Below are positions 1 to 10,884 of a stretch of 64,000 nucleotides of DNA, in pieces (position 1 is the stretch's first letter; every line of letters starts with the position of its first letter). The DNA is from Rhodococcus sp. OK519 (GTDB lineage Bacteria > Actinomycetota > Actinomycetes > Mycobacteriales > Mycobacteriaceae), in contig NZ_QAOW01000004.1 of NCBI RefSeq assembly GCF_003051005.1, positions 1 through 64,000 on the forward strand, given 5' to 3'. Under the pieces are notes generated by a model. That model worked only from the letters and a program-made list of their open reading frames with translations. It had not been told where the DNA came from and made no database searches. A program made the translations under genes and the position numbers.

Positions 1-94
1 AACGCCCGGTCTCATTCCGAACCCGGAAGCTAAGCCCTCCAGCGCCGATGGTACTGCACTCGACAGGGTGTGGGAGAGTAGGACACCGCCGAAC
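1..94 (+). rRNA. rrf: 5S ribosomal RNA, 3' part (5' end outside window)
   Basis: The first ~94 bases carry the conserved 3' half of bacterial 5S rRNA, including GAACCCGGAAGCTAAG near base 19 and GGGAGAGTAGGACACCGCC at 72-90. The 5' ~25 bases lie before the window. A strong intrinsic terminator follows at 105-136, so this is the end of an rrn operon. The exact 3' end is set by similarity and may be off by a few bases. Confidence 0.93.
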
Positions 95-104
95 ATCCGT
101 TACC

Positions 105-136
105 GAAAGGGGACCCAACACACTGGGTCCCCTTTC
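105..136 (+). terminator. rrn operon intrinsic terminator
   Basis: GAAAGGGGACCCA at 105-117 pairs perfectly with TGGGTCCCCTTTC at 124-136 around a 6-base loop. The hairpin sits 11 bases after the 5S 3' end, as expected for the rRNA operon terminator. There is no long T run after it. Confidence 0.88.
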
Positions 137-160
137 GTGCTTTGTATGAAAGGAATGGCT

Positions 161-1246
161 GTGTCGGAAAGCAGTGGTGATCGTCGGAACTTCCGCGGAG
201 ACGGCCCCCACCGTTCCGAAGGACAACGAGACGGTCGGCCGTCGTCGGATCGACGTGGGGGTCACGACGACCGCCGTCAGTCTCCGACCGGTGGACAGGA
301 TCGTGCCGGCCGTCCGGGTAGTGGTTCAGGTCAGTGGCGCGATCGTGACGATCGCAGTGGAGACCGTGGTGACGACCGCCGCGGATATCAGGGTCGCGAC
401 GACCGCCGCGATGATCGTCGCGGCGAACGTTCGTCCGACGATCGCCGTCCCTTCCAGGGGCGCGGCGACGATCGTCGCACCGGGGGTGGGCCGCGTCGTC
501 GTGGCGGCGAAGGCGGCTTCGGGCCGGCCCGTGATCGTGACGCGATCGGGCAGCAGCGGCGTGACGCCCGCCCCGACGAGCCGGATATCCCGGACGACGT
601 CGAGGCATCGGAGCTCGAGCCCGCCGTGCGCCGCGATCTGCTGAGTCTCGACAAGAACAACGCAAATGCGGTCGCCCGCCATCTCGTGATGGCAAGCCGG
701 CTGATCGACGACGATCCGCGTCTGGCACTCGCGCATGCCCGCGCCGCACGTCAGCGTGCCGGCCGCATCGCGGTGGTCCGCGAGACCGCGGGAATCACCG
801 CGTATCACGCCGGCGAATGGGCAGAGGCGTTGTCCGAGCTGCGGGCCGCACGTCGGATGTCCGGTGGCCCGGGCTTCCTCGCCGTGATGGCTGACTGCGA
901 ACGCGGTCTGGGGCGTCCCGAGCGCGCGATCGAGCTGGGCCGGAGCGACGAGGCGCGTGCGCTGACGGGCGAGGATGCCAGCGAGCTCCGCATGGTCGTG
1001 GCAGGTGCCCGCATGGATCTCGGTCAGTTCGACCAGGCCGTCGTCACCCTGCAGACTGCGGACCTCGATGCGGCGCGTACCGGCGCGGCTGCGGCCCGGC
1101 TGTTCTACGCGTATGCCGACGCGCTCGTTGCCGCCGGACGAATCGCCGATGGCCTCAAGTGGTTCCTCAACGCGGCGGCCGCCGATCTCGACGGGGACAC
1201 CGATGCGGAGGAGCGTGTGGCCGAACTGACCGGAGAAGGTCAGTGA
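161..1246 (+). CDS. TPR-like protein with long Arg/Gly/Asp-rich N-terminal tail (Rv1691-type)
   Basis: A 361-residue protein of unknown molecular function. Residues 1 to about 140 are low complexity, dominated by Arg, Asp and Gly with many DDRR and RGG-like groups, so this part is probably disordered and able to bind RNA. From about 150 onward the protein is made of amphipathic helical pairs like tetratricopeptide repeats, usually a protein-binding scaffold. Start: GTG at 161 has AAAGGA six bases upstream; ATG at 155 and 146 are in frame but sit on or before that site. It overlaps the next gene by GTGA. Position before the HAD phosphatase and tlyA matches Rv1691 of M. tuberculosis. It is the first gene after the rRNA operon. 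Confidence 0.85.
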   Translation: MSESSGDRRNFRGDGPHRSEGQRDGRPSSDRRGGHDDRRQSPTGGQDRAGRPGSGSGQWRDRDDRSGDRGDDRRGYQGRDDRRDDRRGERSSDDRRPFQGRGDDRRTGGGPRRRGGEGGFGPARDRDAIGQQRRDARPDEPDIPDDVEASELEPAVRRDLLSLDKNNANAVARHLVMASRLIDDDPRLALAHARAARQRAGRIAVVRETAGITAYHAGEWAEALSELRAARRMSGGPGFLAVMADCERGLGRPERAIELGRSDEARALTGEDASELRMVVAGARMDLGQFDQAVVTLQTADLDAARTGAAAARLFYAYADALVAAGRIADGLKWFLNAAAADLDGDTDAEERVAELTGEGQ

Positions 1247-2253
1247 CGTCCACGCTGCGAAGCGGCTTCGACGTCCTCCTGCTCGACCTCGACGGCACCG
1301 TGTACCAGGGACCCGACATCATCCCTGGTGCGCGGGAGGCGCTCGAGGCCGGGGACGAGCGTCAGCTGTACGTGACGAACAATGCGAGCCGCAGTCCGTC
1401 CGAGGTGGCCGAGCATCTGCGTGATCTGGGCTTCACTGCGGCCGACGGCGATGTCGTCACGAGTTCGCAATCGGCTGCACGGCTGCTGTCCGAGCAGTTG
1501 GACACGGGGTCTGCGGTGCTGGTCGTCGGCACGGACGCGCTCGCCGCGGAGATCGAGAACGTCGGGCTGCGTGCGGTCCGACGGTTCGCCGACAGCCCGG
1601 TGGCTGTGGTCCAGGGGCATTCGCCCGCGACCGACTGGGGGATCCTCGCGGAGGCGACCCTCGCGATCAGGGCCGGCGCGCTGTGGATCGCGGCCAACAT
1701 CGATTCCACTCTGCCCACGGAGCGGGGACTGGTCCTCGGCAACGGTTCCATGGTGGCCGCACTCCGGACGGCAACGGGGCAGGATCCCGTCGTCGCGGGT
1801 AAGCCGGCGTCGCCGCTCATGCGGGACGCCCTGGCGCGGGCGAACGCGTCCAAGCCATTGGTCGTCGGGGACCGACTCGATACCGACATCGCCGGCGCCA
1901 ACGCGGTGGGTGTCGAATCGCTCCTGGTCCTGACCGGCGTGAGTACGACGGCGGATCTGCTGCGTGCGGACGCGGTCCACCGTCCGACGTATGTCGCAGA
2001 GTCGCTCGAGGCGCTCAACCGCCCGGCGGCGTCGTCGGTGGTTGCCGTCCACCCTGGTTGGCAGGTGGACTTCGAAGCCGGTGATCTCGTGGTGCGCACC
2101 GTCGACACGGATGGCGAGTCGAACGGTCGTACCACCGCTGGGGCATTCTTGACTGTGCTCGCGGCGGCGTGGACACACCCGGAGTTCGTCCGGATCAGGG
2201 CCGCCGACAGCGAAGCACGGACCGCGGTGCCCTCGCTACTGGGCGGCATGTAA
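1243..2253 (+). CDS. HAD-superfamily IIA phosphatase (NagD-like; glycerol-3-phosphate phosphatase candidate)
   Basis: A 336-residue HAD hydrolase with the nucleophile motif DLDGT at residues 15-19, the threonine motif VTNN at about 44, and the C-terminal metal-binding motif GDRLDTDIAGA at about 208. The cap between motifs II and III places it in subfamily IIA with NagD and 4-nitrophenylphosphatases. The M. tuberculosis protein at this position, Rv1692, was reported to dephosphorylate glycerol 3-phosphate in polar-lipid recycling; transfer of that role here is inference from synteny and family. GTG at 1243 overlaps the upstream stop and has GGAGAAGG five bases before it. Confidence 0.88.
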   Translation: MTSTLRSGFDVLLLDLDGTVYQGPDIIPGAREALEAGDERQLYVTNNASRSPSEVAEHLRDLGFTAADGDVVTSSQSAARLLSEQLDTGSAVLVVGTDALAAEIENVGLRAVRRFADSPVAVVQGHSPATDWGILAEATLAIRAGALWIAANIDSTLPTERGLVLGNGSMVAALRTATGQDPVVAGKPASPLMRDALARANASKPLVVGDRLDTDIAGANAVGVESLLVLTGVSTTADLLRADAVHRPTYVAESLEALNRPAASSVVAVHPGWQVDFEAGDLVVRTVDTDGESNGRTTAGAFLTVLAAAWTHPEFVRIRAADSEARTAVPSLLGGM

Positions 2254-2301
2254 CGGACCGGACGCCGGGATCACCGGTGGTCCGTTGTCGGGCAGATGGG
2301 C

Positions 2302-2307
2302 TAGGTT
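2302..2307 (+). promoter_or_regulatory. -10 element of a likely leaderless mRNA
   Basis: TAGGTT fits the actinobacterial TAnnnT -10 and lies exactly 7 bases before ATG 2315, which would place the transcript start at or next to the A of the start codon. No Shine-Dalgarno is seen before that ATG and no good -35 is visible. The same geometry recurs at 21641 and 43085. Confidence 0.45.
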
Positions 2308-2314
2308 TGCTTCG

Positions 2315-2533
2315 ATGAGCACGCCGGTACCACTCCCAGGCCAGCACCTCCCGGGTACGGGCAGCAGTGTCGACCCCGCGAGCATTCACTCGAGGGTCGA
2401 CGCGCTGCTCACCCGGTTGGACGGTGCCGAAACCGACGCGGACACCGCAAGTGGGCTGACCCGGCAGGCGCAGATTCTCGAACGGGCTCACGATGTTCTC
2501 GTCGAGTCCCTGGCAGCAGTGGACAAGGTCTGA
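2315..2533 (+). CDS. small conserved protein between HAD phosphatase and tlyA (Rv1693-type)
   Basis: A 72-residue soluble protein of unknown function. The first 25 residues are Pro/Gly-rich. Residues 28-72 form one or two amphipathic helices (SRVDALLTRLDGAE, then ILERAHDVLVESLAAVDKV) suited to dimerisation. The ATG at 2315 begins the conserved-looking part; the reading frame stays open a little upstream but without a ribosome site, and a TAnnnT -10 suggests a leaderless transcript. It ends two bases before tlyA. The matching slot in M. tuberculosis is Rv1693, also unassigned. Confidence 0.75.
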   Translation: MSTPVPLPGQHLPGTGSSVDPASIHSRVDALLTRLDGAETDADTASGLTRQAQILERAHDVLVESLAAVDKV

Positions 2534-2535
2534 AG

Positions 2536-3387
2536 GTGGCACGTCGAGCAAGGGTCGATGCAGAACTCGTGCGGCGGGGACTCGCACGGTCTCGTGAGCA
2601 GGCAGTGGAGTTGATCTCAGCGGGCCGTGTGCTCATCGCCGGGACTGTGGCGACCAAGCCTGCCACGGCGATCGAGGCCGGTACGCCACTCCTGGTGACG
2701 GAACTCGACGAGGAGATTTCGTGGGCGTCGCGGGGCGCACACAAGCTGATCGGCGCACTGGAGGCGTTCGGGCCGCGCGGGCTCGCGGTCGAGGGACGAC
2801 GGTGTCTCGACGCCGGCGCGTCGACCGGAGGATTCACCGATGTGCTTCTGTACAACGGGGCGCGCGAGGTCGCGGCGGTGGACGTCGGGTACGGCCAATT
2901 GGTGTGGAAACTCCAGACCGACGACCGCGTGCACGTCTTCGATCGCACCAATGTTCGGTCCATCGACGCCGAGACGATCGGTGGTCCGGTGGACTTGGTG
3001 GTGTCGGACCTGTCGTTCATCTCGCTCAAGCTTGTGCTGCCGGCGCTCGTCGCCTGTGTGTCCGATGGTGCGGACCTCGTTCCGATGGTGAAGCCGCAGT
3101 TCGAGGTCGGTAAGGATCGCGTCGGCACCGGCGGCGTGGTACGCGACCCGGAACTCCGGGTGAGCGCAGTTCTCGAGGTGGCTGAGGCAGCGGCGGCACT
3201 GGGTCTGCGCACTCTCGGCGCCGTGGCCAGCCCGCTTCCGGGTCCGTCGGGCAACGTCGAGTACTTCTTGTGGCTCCGCAAGGCCGACGCGGCTCCCGCG
3301 GACGTGGACGCCGACTCGGAAGACGGAGATTCGGCTCCCTCCGTCGAGGAACTGATCCGGCGCGCGGTCGAGGAAGGTCCGCAGTGA
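2536..3387 (+). CDS. tlyA: 16S/23S rRNA (cytidine-2'-O)-methyltransferase TlyA
   Basis: 283 residues. An S4 RNA-binding domain (residues ~1-60, [20 protein letters not shown] and following) is joined to an FtsJ/RrmJ-type SAM methyltransferase domain. The SAM loop [11 protein letters not shown] is near residues 91-101, [12 protein letters not shown] near 155, VKPQFEVGK near 185 and [12 protein letters not shown] near 234. The family methylates 2'-OH of C1409 in 16S and C1920 in 23S rRNA and so determines capreomycin sensitivity; some members are described as hemolysins, but the methyltransferase assignment is the better supported. GTG 2536 follows the upstream stop by two bases. The inter-domain segment reads [11 protein letters not shown]. 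Confidence 0.95.
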   Translation: MARRARVDAELVRRGLARSREQAVELISAGRVLIAGTVATKPATAIEAGTPLLVTELDEEISWASRGAHKLIGALEAFGPRGLAVEGRRCLDAGASTGGFTDVLLYNGAREVAAVDVGYGQLVWKLQTDDRVHVFDRTNVRSIDAETIGGPVDLVVSDLSFISLKLVLPALVACVSDGADLVPMVKPQFEVGKDRVGTGGVVRDPELRVSAVLEVAEAAAALGLRTLGAVASPLPGPSGNVEYFLWLRKADAAPADVDADSEDGDSAPSVEELIRRAVEEGPQ

Positions 3388-4337
3388 TCCAGGCCATGGC
3401 GGATGCCGTGTCGCGCAGCGATTCGGGCCGTCAGATCCTCCTGGTGGCCCACACCGGCCGCGCCGAGATCACCGACACCGCGCGCCGCGTCGCCGCGATC
3501 TGCGCGCACGCCGGAATCGGACTGCGACTCCTCGAGAACGAGGTCGATCTCGCGTGGGTCGAACGCGGCGCCCACGACCCCGACGTACCGGTAGTCACAG
3601 TGGTCCCGGAGGGGCCCGGTGCTGCGTCCGACTGTGAGATGGTCATCGTCCTCGGGGGCGACGGCAGCTTCCTGCGCGCTGCGGAACTGGCCCAGTCGGC
3701 CGATGTTCCTGTGCTCGGCATCAATCTGGGCAGGATCGGTTTCCTTGCCGAGGCGGAGGCCGAACACCTCGAGGCGGCGATGGCGCAGGTCGTGCGGCGC
3801 GAGTACCGCATCGAACATCGGATGACGCTCGACGTCGTGGTCCGCATCGAGGACCGGATCGTGCAGCGAGGGTGGGCACTCAACGAAGCGAGCATCGAGA
3901 ATCGGTCGCGGCTCGGTGTGCTCGAAGTGGTACTCGAGGTCGACGGACGCCCGGTCTCCGCGTTCGGGTGCGACGGTGTTCTGGTCGCGACCCCCACGGG
4001 TTCCACTGCGTACGCGTTCTCCGCAGGCGGCCCCATCGTGTGGCCCGAACTCGAAGCGCTGCTGGTGATTCCGAGCAATGCGCACGCACTGTTTGCGCGT
4101 CCGCTCGTGACCAGTCCGGAATCGATCGTGGCAATCGAGACGGTCGCGGACAGCCACGACGGGCTCGTCTTCTGCGATGGACGCCGGACGCTGGAACTGC
4201 CGGCAGGCGCTCGGGTCGAGGTGGTGCGCGGTAAGTATCCCGTCCGCTGGGTGCGCCTCGATTCGGCGCCGTTCGCCGATCGCATGGTGCGCAAATTCGA
4301 ACTACCGGTGACCGGGTGGCGGGGGAGGAAGCGGTAG
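3384..4337 (+). CDS. nadK: NAD kinase
   Basis: 317 residues; makes NADP from NAD using ATP or polyphosphate. The family motifs are present: [11 protein letters not shown] at about residues 91-101, [10 protein letters not shown] at about 113, NEASIENRS near 170 and [15 protein letters not shown] at about 203. GTG 3384 overlaps the tlyA stop (GTGA) and has AGGAAGG six bases upstream; an ATG at 3396 is a less supported alternative. It sits between tlyA and recN as in other Corynebacteriales and is probably translated from the same mRNA. Confidence 0.96.
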   Translation: MIQAMADAVSRSDSGRQILLVAHTGRAEITDTARRVAAICAHAGIGLRLLENEVDLAWVERGAHDPDVPVVTVVPEGPGAASDCEMVIVLGGDGSFLRAAELAQSADVPVLGINLGRIGFLAEAEAEHLEAAMAQVVRREYRIEHRMTLDVVVRIEDRIVQRGWALNEASIENRSRLGVLEVVLEVDGRPVSAFGCDGVLVATPTGSTAYAFSAGGPIVWPELEALLVIPSNAHALFARPLVTSPESIVAIETVADSHDGLVFCDGRRTLELPAGARVEVVRGKYPVRWVRLDSAPFADRMVRKFELPVTGWRGRKR

Positions 4338-4339
4338 CT

Positions 4340-6115
4340 GTGCTTTCGGAGATTCGGATCGACAACCTCGGGGCCATCTCCTCGGCCTGCGCCCAATTCC
4401 ACGAAGGGCTGACTGTCCTCACCGGCGAGACCGGTGCCGGCAAGACAATGGTGGTCACCAGCCTGCATCTGCTCAGCGGTGCCCGCGCAGACGCCGGCCG
4501 TGTGCGGGTCGGTGCGGCACGTGCGGTTGTCGAAGGTCGGTTCAGTGTCGACGCAAGCGCGCCGCAGGTCGACCGTGAGGTCACGCGGCTCCTCGAATCG
4601 TGCGGCGCCGAACGTGACGAGGACGGCACCATCATCGCGGTGCGGACCGTGGGTGGGGACGGCCGCTCGCGGGCCCACCTCGGTGGGCGGAGCATCCCGG
4701 CCGGTGTGCTCTCCGAGTTCACCGACCCGCTCCTCACGGTGCACGGCCAGAACGATCAGTTGCGTCTACTCCGTCCGGACCAGCAGCGCGCAGCGCTCGA
4801 CCGCTTCGCGGACAAGGCCGTCGGGCCCCTGCTCGCCCGTTACGGCAAGCACCGGGCGGAGTGGCTCGAGGCACGGACCGAGCTGATCGAACGGACCAGT
4901 CGCACACGCGAACTCGCGCAGGAAGCCGATCAGCTGACGTTCGCACTCGAGGAGATCGACCGGATCGCACCCACGGCAGGCGAGGACCGGGAGATCGTCG
5001 ACGAGGTTCGCAGGCTCGGCGACCTGGATTCGCTGCGTTCTGCCGCAGAGGACTCGCAGGCCGCGCTCGTCGGGATCGAGGACTCGGTCGACGGCGGTTC
5101 CGGCGCGCTGGACCTTCTCGGGGAGGCGCGCGCACGGATCGAATCGTCCGACGATCCCGCGCTCGCCGGACTCGGGCCTCGACTGGGGGAGGCGATGGCG
5201 GTCGTCGCCGATGTCTCGGGTGAGCTGTCGGGTTATCTGTCCGGACTGCCGAGCGACCCAGGCGCGCTCGACTCGTTGTTGACGCGTCAGGCCGAACTCA
5301 AGACCCTCACCCGGAAGTACGCTGCCGACATCGACGGCGTGCTCGAGTGGGCGGGAACGGCGCGGGATCGCCTCGAACGCATCGATGTGTCCGCCGACGC
5401 CTTGGCGGACCTGTCCGCGCGGGTGGACAAGGCGGCGACGTCGACCTCGGAAGCTGCCGGCAAGCTCTCCGCGGCTCGGACGAAGGCCGCTGTCAAACTT
5501 GCGAAGGCCGTCAGTGACGAATTGGCGGGTCTCGCGATGGGGCGAGCGGCCCTCGAGGTTACGGTGCGCCCGCGGGAGGCGGGACCGGCCGATTCCGCTC
5601 CCCTCGTGCTCGACGGACGCGAACTTCACGCGGGCGTCTCCGGTGTCGACGAGGTCGAGTTCCGTCTCGCGGCGCACAGTGGTGCCCCGGCGCTACCGAT
5701 CAGCAAGAGCGCGTCCGGTGGCGAGTTGTCCCGCGTGATGCTGGCCCTCGAGGTGGTTCTGGCGGGCTCCGACCGCGGCGCGACGATGGTGTTCGACGAG
5801 GTCGACGCGGGTGTCGGTGGCCGTGCTGCAGTCGAGATCGGGCGTCGACTCGCCCGTCTGGCACGCACACATCAGGTCATCGTCGTCACGCATCTGCCGC
5901 AGGTGGCGGCCTTCGCTGACACACACCTGGTGGTCGACAAGACCGACGACGTCCGAAGTGGCATCGACAGCGGCGTGCGCACCCTCACCGAGGACGAACG
6001 GGTCGTGGAACTGGCGCGCATGCTCGCCGGCCTCGAGGACACCGAGACCGGTCGGGCGCACGCGGAGGAACTGCTGTCGATCGCGGGACAGGAGCGCAGC
6101 GCCGCGCTGGCGTGA
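4340..6115 (+). CDS. recN: DNA repair protein RecN
   Basis: 591 residues of an SMC-like ATPase that tethers DNA ends in recombinational double-strand break repair. The Walker A motif GETGAGKTM lies at residues 28-36; a long coiled-coil arm with charged heptads fills roughly residues 150-380; the ABC signature ASGGELSRVMLALE is near 455 and Walker B MVFDEVDAGVGG near 481, followed by the switch histidine in VIVVTHLPQVAAFAD. GTG 4340 is preceded at nine bases by GGGGGAGGAA and lies two bases after nadK. Length fits the family (~550-600). Confidence 0.96.
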   Translation: MLSEIRIDNLGAISSACAQFHEGLTVLTGETGAGKTMVVTSLHLLSGARADAGRVRVGAARAVVEGRFSVDASAPQVDREVTRLLESCGAERDEDGTIIAVRTVGGDGRSRAHLGGRSIPAGVLSEFTDPLLTVHGQNDQLRLLRPDQQRAALDRFADKAVGPLLARYGKHRAEWLEARTELIERTSRTRELAQEADQLTFALEEIDRIAPTAGEDREIVDEVRRLGDLDSLRSAAEDSQAALVGIEDSVDGGSGALDLLGEARARIESSDDPALAGLGPRLGEAMAVVADVSGELSGYLSGLPSDPGALDSLLTRQAELKTLTRKYAADIDGVLEWAGTARDRLERIDVSADALADLSARVDKAATSTSEAAGKLSAARTKAAVKLAKAVSDELAGLAMGRAALEVTVRPREAGPADSAPLVLDGRELHAGVSGVDEVEFRLAAHSGAPALPISKSASGGELSRVMLALEVVLAGSDRGATMVFDEVDAGVGGRAAVEIGRRLARLARTHQVIVVTHLPQVAAFADTHLVVDKTDDVRSGIDSGVRTLTEDERVVELARMLAGLEDTETGRAHAEELLSIAGQERSAALA

Positions 6116-6135
6116 CCTCGAAACAGACTTTTCAG

Positions 6136-6164
6136 TTGGCATTGTGTTACTGGTGTGGTATTTG
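6136..6164 (+). promoter_or_regulatory. possible promoter for steA-steB
   Basis: In the 100-base gap after recN, TTGGCA at 6136-6141 is followed after 17 bases by TATTTG at 6159-6164. The gap is unusually AT-rich for this sequence. A start near 6171 would leave a leader of about 45 bases before ATG 6216. The match is partial. Confidence 0.35.
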
Positions 6165-6215
6165 GTACGGCGCGCCTCCGTGGTGATCGTCATGTGACGG
6201 GCGATCATCGAATCC

Positions 6216-7400
6216 ATGAAGATGCCGGCGCTGCTCTCCCGTAAGACCGAATCGCTACCCGGAATCAGCGGCATCGCCCGAGTCGACCGCGACACCGCCA
6301 AACTGCTGCGTCGAGTCGGCCATGGTGACATCGTCGTCCTGGACGAGATCGATCTGGATCGGGTGACGGCCGACGCTCTCGTGACGGCCGGCGTCCTCGC
6401 CGTCGTGAACGCGTCGGTGTCCATCTCGGGCCGCTATCCGAATCTGGGGCCCGAGGTCCTGGTGGCGAACGGCATCATTCTCGTCGACGCGCCCGGCAGC
6501 GAGTTGATGAAGGTCGTCAAGGACGGCTCCAAGGTCCGGTTGCACGAGGGCGCTGTGTACGCGGGCGAACGCCTGCTGGTGCAGGGCGAGGAGCAGGTCG
6601 AGGCCGAGATCTCCGACCGGATGATCGAGGCCCGGACGGGCCTCGTCGACCATCTGGAGGCGTTCTCCGGCAACACCATCGAGTTCATTCGGTCGGAGAG
6701 CCCGCTACTGATCGACGGCGTCGGCGTGCCGGACATCGACGTGGATCTGAAGGGCCGGCATGTGGTCGTCGTCGCGGACGGGCCCGACCACCAGTCAGAC
6801 CTCAAGAATCTCAAGCCGTTCATCAAGGAGTATTCGCCGATCCTCATCGGTGTCGGTGCGGGCGCGGACACACTGACCAAGGCCGGCTACCGCCCGGACC
6901 TGATCGTCGGTGACCCCGAGGACATCACTGCCGAGACGCTCAAGTGCGGTGCCGAGGTCGTGCTACCCGCCGACCCGGACGGACACGCACAGGGCCTGTC
7001 GCGCATCCAGGATCTGGGTATCGGCGCCATGACGTTCCCGGCGTCGGCGTCGCCGTCGGATCTGGCGCTGCTGCTGGCCGACCATCACGGCGCGTCACTC
7101 ATCGTCACCGTCGGCACCACCGTGTCGCTCGACGAGTTCTTCGACCGCGGCCGCCGGGACGCCAACCCGGCCGCGTTCATGACGCGTCTGAAGGTCGGGC
7201 CGAAACTCGTCGACGCCAAGGCCGTCTCGACGCTGTACAGCAGCAGGGTATCCGGTGCGGCCATCGCGTTGCTCGTCCTCGCGGCGCTCACAGCGGTCAT
7301 CGTCGCGCTGGTGGTCTCCAATGTCGGCGGAGACGCCGTCGACTGGGCAATCGATACGTGGAACAGCTTCGCGCTGTGGGTTCAGGGGCTCTTCAAGTGA
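6216..7400 (+). CDS. steA: cell-separation protein SteA (cytokinetic, TPK-like fold; Rv1697-type)
   Basis: 394 residues. The body (about 1-340) is a soluble domain related to thiamin pyrophosphokinase-like proteins, with GVGAGADTLTKAGYRPDLIVGDPEDI near residue 215 recalling the substrate loop of that fold. One transmembrane helix lies at about 347-367, leaving a short C-terminal tail outside the membrane. In Corynebacterium glutamicum SteA with its neighbour SteB is needed for daughter-cell separation through peptidoglycan hydrolase control; M. tuberculosis Rv1697 is the homologue. The downstream gene overlaps by GTGA, consistent with the known pair. No kinase activity is claimed. Confidence 0.85.
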   Translation: MKMPALLSRKTESLPGISGIARVDRDTAKLLRRVGHGDIVVLDEIDLDRVTADALVTAGVLAVVNASVSISGRYPNLGPEVLVANGIILVDAPGSELMKVVKDGSKVRLHEGAVYAGERLLVQGEEQVEAEISDRMIEARTGLVDHLEAFSGNTIEFIRSESPLLIDGVGVPDIDVDLKGRHVVVVADGPDHQSDLKNLKPFIKEYSPILIGVGAGADTLTKAGYRPDLIVGDPEDITAETLKCGAEVVLPADPDGHAQGLSRIQDLGIGAMTFPASASPSDLALLLADHHGASLIVTVGTTVSLDEFFDRGRRDANPAAFMTRLKVGPKLVDAKAVSTLYSSRVSGAAIALLVLAALTAVIVALVVSNVGGDAVDWAIDTWNSFALWVQGLFK

Positions 7401-8341
7401 TTTCGATGCGTCAACATGCCATTTCCATAGCGGCAATCTTCCTGGCCCTGGCCATCGGTGTCGTGCTGGGTTCCGGGTTGCTGTCGAACGGGATGCTCTC
7501 GGGTCTGCGAGACGACAAGGCCGATCTGCAGAGCGAGATCGAGGACCTCAACACGACGAACAACCAGTTGAGCGAGCAACTCACCTCCGCCGACGGATTC
7601 GACTCCGTGGTGTCCGACCGGATCGTGCGCGACGCACTCGCTCAGCGCTCGGTGGTCCTCGTCACCACACCCGACGCGGATCCGGGCGACCTGGAGGGCG
7701 TCAACCGTCTGGTCGGACAGGCCGGCGGGAACGTGACGGGCCGGATCGCACTCACCAAGTCGTTCGTGGACTCGGTGAACGGCGATCAGCTGCGCACGAC
7801 TGTGACAAACATCATCCCGGCAGGAATTCAGCTCCGGACCGGCGCCGTGGACCAGGGGAGCCTGGCCGGTGACCTGTTGGGTTCGGTCCTGTTGCTCAAT
7901 CCGCAGACGGCCCAGCCTCAGACCACTCCGGAGGAGCGGGTGCTCGCTCTCGACGCGCTGCGCGGCGGCGGTTTCGTCGACTTCGACGGCAACGTGGCCC
8001 CCGCACAGTTCGCGATCGTCGTCACCGGTGCCGGTGATCCCGAGAACACCGGCGGTAACCGTGGTGCCGTGATCGCGAGATTCGCGGCGTCGCTGGACGG
8101 CCGCGGCGCCGGCACCGTGCTGGCGGGACCGCCGTCGTCGGCGGAAGGCAGCGGTCCGATCGCGGTCGCGCGCGCCGATGCGGGCGTCTCCGCGATGCTG
8201 TCGACGGTCGACAACGTCGACCGGGAATCGGGTCGCATCACCACGATCCTCGCACTTCAGGAGCAGCTCGGAGGCGGATCCGGGCGGTACGGAACGGGGC
8301 CGGGAGCGGCCTCCGTGACCGTGGGGGCACCGGCACAATGA
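7397..8341 (+). CDS. steB: SteB/MctB-type membrane-anchored envelope protein (Rv1698-type)
   Basis: 314 residues, the same length as Rv1698. A single N-terminal transmembrane helix (residues ~7-28) is followed by a coiled coil (DDKADLQSEIEDLNTTNNQLSEQL region, ~38-62) and an external domain. The family is described in two ways: SteB, partner of SteA in cell separation, and MctB, involved in copper export or tolerance in mycobacteria. The sequence does not decide between these, and both may hold. GTG 7397 overlaps the steA stop; ATG 7406 is a possible alternative start. An acidic-Gly/Ser C-terminus (GGGSGRYGTGPGAAS) may be flexible. Confidence 0.85.
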   Translation: MISMRQHAISIAAIFLALAIGVVLGSGLLSNGMLSGLRDDKADLQSEIEDLNTTNNQLSEQLTSADGFDSVVSDRIVRDALAQRSVVLVTTPDADPGDLEGVNRLVGQAGGNVTGRIALTKSFVDSVNGDQLRTTVTNIIPAGIQLRTGAVDQGSLAGDLLGSVLLLNPQTAQPQTTPEERVLALDALRGGGFVDFDGNVAPAQFAIVVTGAGDPENTGGNRGAVIARFAASLDGRGAGTVLAGPPSSAEGSGPIAVARADAGVSAMLSTVDNVDRESGRITTILALQEQLGGGSGRYGTGPGAASVTVGAPAQ

Positions 8342-8369
8342 CACGGGTGTGACGCCTCTCGCCCCGTAA

Positions 8370-8395
8370 CCGGAGCGCCGCGCGCGGCGCTCCGG
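8370..8395. terminator. perfect 26-bp GC palindrome upstream of pyrG
   Basis: The 13-base half CCGGAGCGCCGCG at 8370-8382 is followed without spacer by its exact complement at 8383-8395. As RNA it would form a very stable hairpin 29 bases after the steB stop. There is no T run, so it could be a U-less terminator or a protein site. It lies just before the pyrG promoter candidate. Confidence 0.5.
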
Positions 8396-8406
8396 CGAGA
8401 AGGTGT

Positions 8407-8412
8407 TACCGT
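8407..8412 (+). promoter_or_regulatory. -10 element for pyrG
   Basis: TACCGT within TGTTACCGT fits TAnnnT. Transcription would start near 8419-8421, giving either a ~66-base leader before TTG 8487 or a near-leaderless transcript starting at GTG 8421. Confidence 0.4.
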
Positions 8413-8414
8413 GA

Positions 8415-10226
<1,812 letters not shown>

Positions 10227-10233
10227 CCACTCG

Positions 10234-10884
10234 ATGAGCCTGCCGGGGGAGCACGAGTTCGACACGGTCGCCTCGCGCGATGTGTACAGCGGGGCGATCG
10301 TTGCCCTGCGCGTGGACCGGGTGGCGATGCCCGGCGGGCGAGAAGCTGACCGAGAGGTCGTCGAGCACCACGGGGCTGTTGCCGTGGCGGTGCTCGACGA
10401 CCTCGATCGGCTGGTACTGATCCATCAGTACCGACATCCACTCGGACGGCGACTGTGGGAGTTGCCTGCGGGCCTGCTCGACGAACCCGGCGAGGCTCCC
10501 GTCGCCGCGGCGCGCCGTGAACTCGTCGAGGAGACCGGACTCGCGGCCGACCACTGGTCGGTGCTCGTCGACGTCGCGTTGTCGCCGGGCTTCACGGACG
10601 AATCCGTCCGGGTGTTCGTGGCGACCGGCCTGCACGAGGTGGGCCGTCCGGACGCTCACGACGAGGAGGCCGACCTCGAGATCGTGCGGGTTCCGCTCGA
10701 CGACGCCGTGGACATGGCGCTGCGCGGTGACATCGTCAACGCGACTGCGGTGTCGGGGATCCTGGCGCTCGCTGCGGCGCGCGCGAAGGGCACGAGCCTG
10801 CGCTCGGCCGACGCCGAGTGGACCGATCGGCCGGAGGCCTTCACGCGACGCAAGCACGGTCGGGCCGCCCACGGATCCGCATGA
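10234..10884 (+). CDS. ADP-ribose pyrophosphatase (Nudix)
   Basis: 216 residues. The Nudix box GX5EX7REUXEEXGU is complete at about residues 79-101 ([11 protein letters not shown], then [11 protein letters not shown]), and the upstream [19 protein letters not shown] is typical of ADP-ribose/GDP-mannose pyrophosphatases. It hydrolyses ADP-ribose and related nucleoside diphosphate sugars. ATG 10234 lies seven bases after pyrG with no strong Shine-Dalgarno, so translation probably depends on pyrG. The stop overlaps the xerD start. The same order (Rv1699-Rv1700-Rv1701) is found in M. tuberculosis. Confidence 0.9.
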   Translation: MSLPGEHEFDTVASRDVYSGAIVALRVDRVAMPGGREADREVVEHHGAVAVAVLDDLDRLVLIHQYRHPLGRRLWELPAGLLDEPGEAPVAAARRELVEETGLAADHWSVLVDVALSPGFTDESVRVFVATGLHEVGRPDAHDEEADLEIVRVPLDDAVDMALRGDIVNATAVSGILALAAARAKGTSLRSADAEWTDRPEAFTRRKHGRAAHGSA

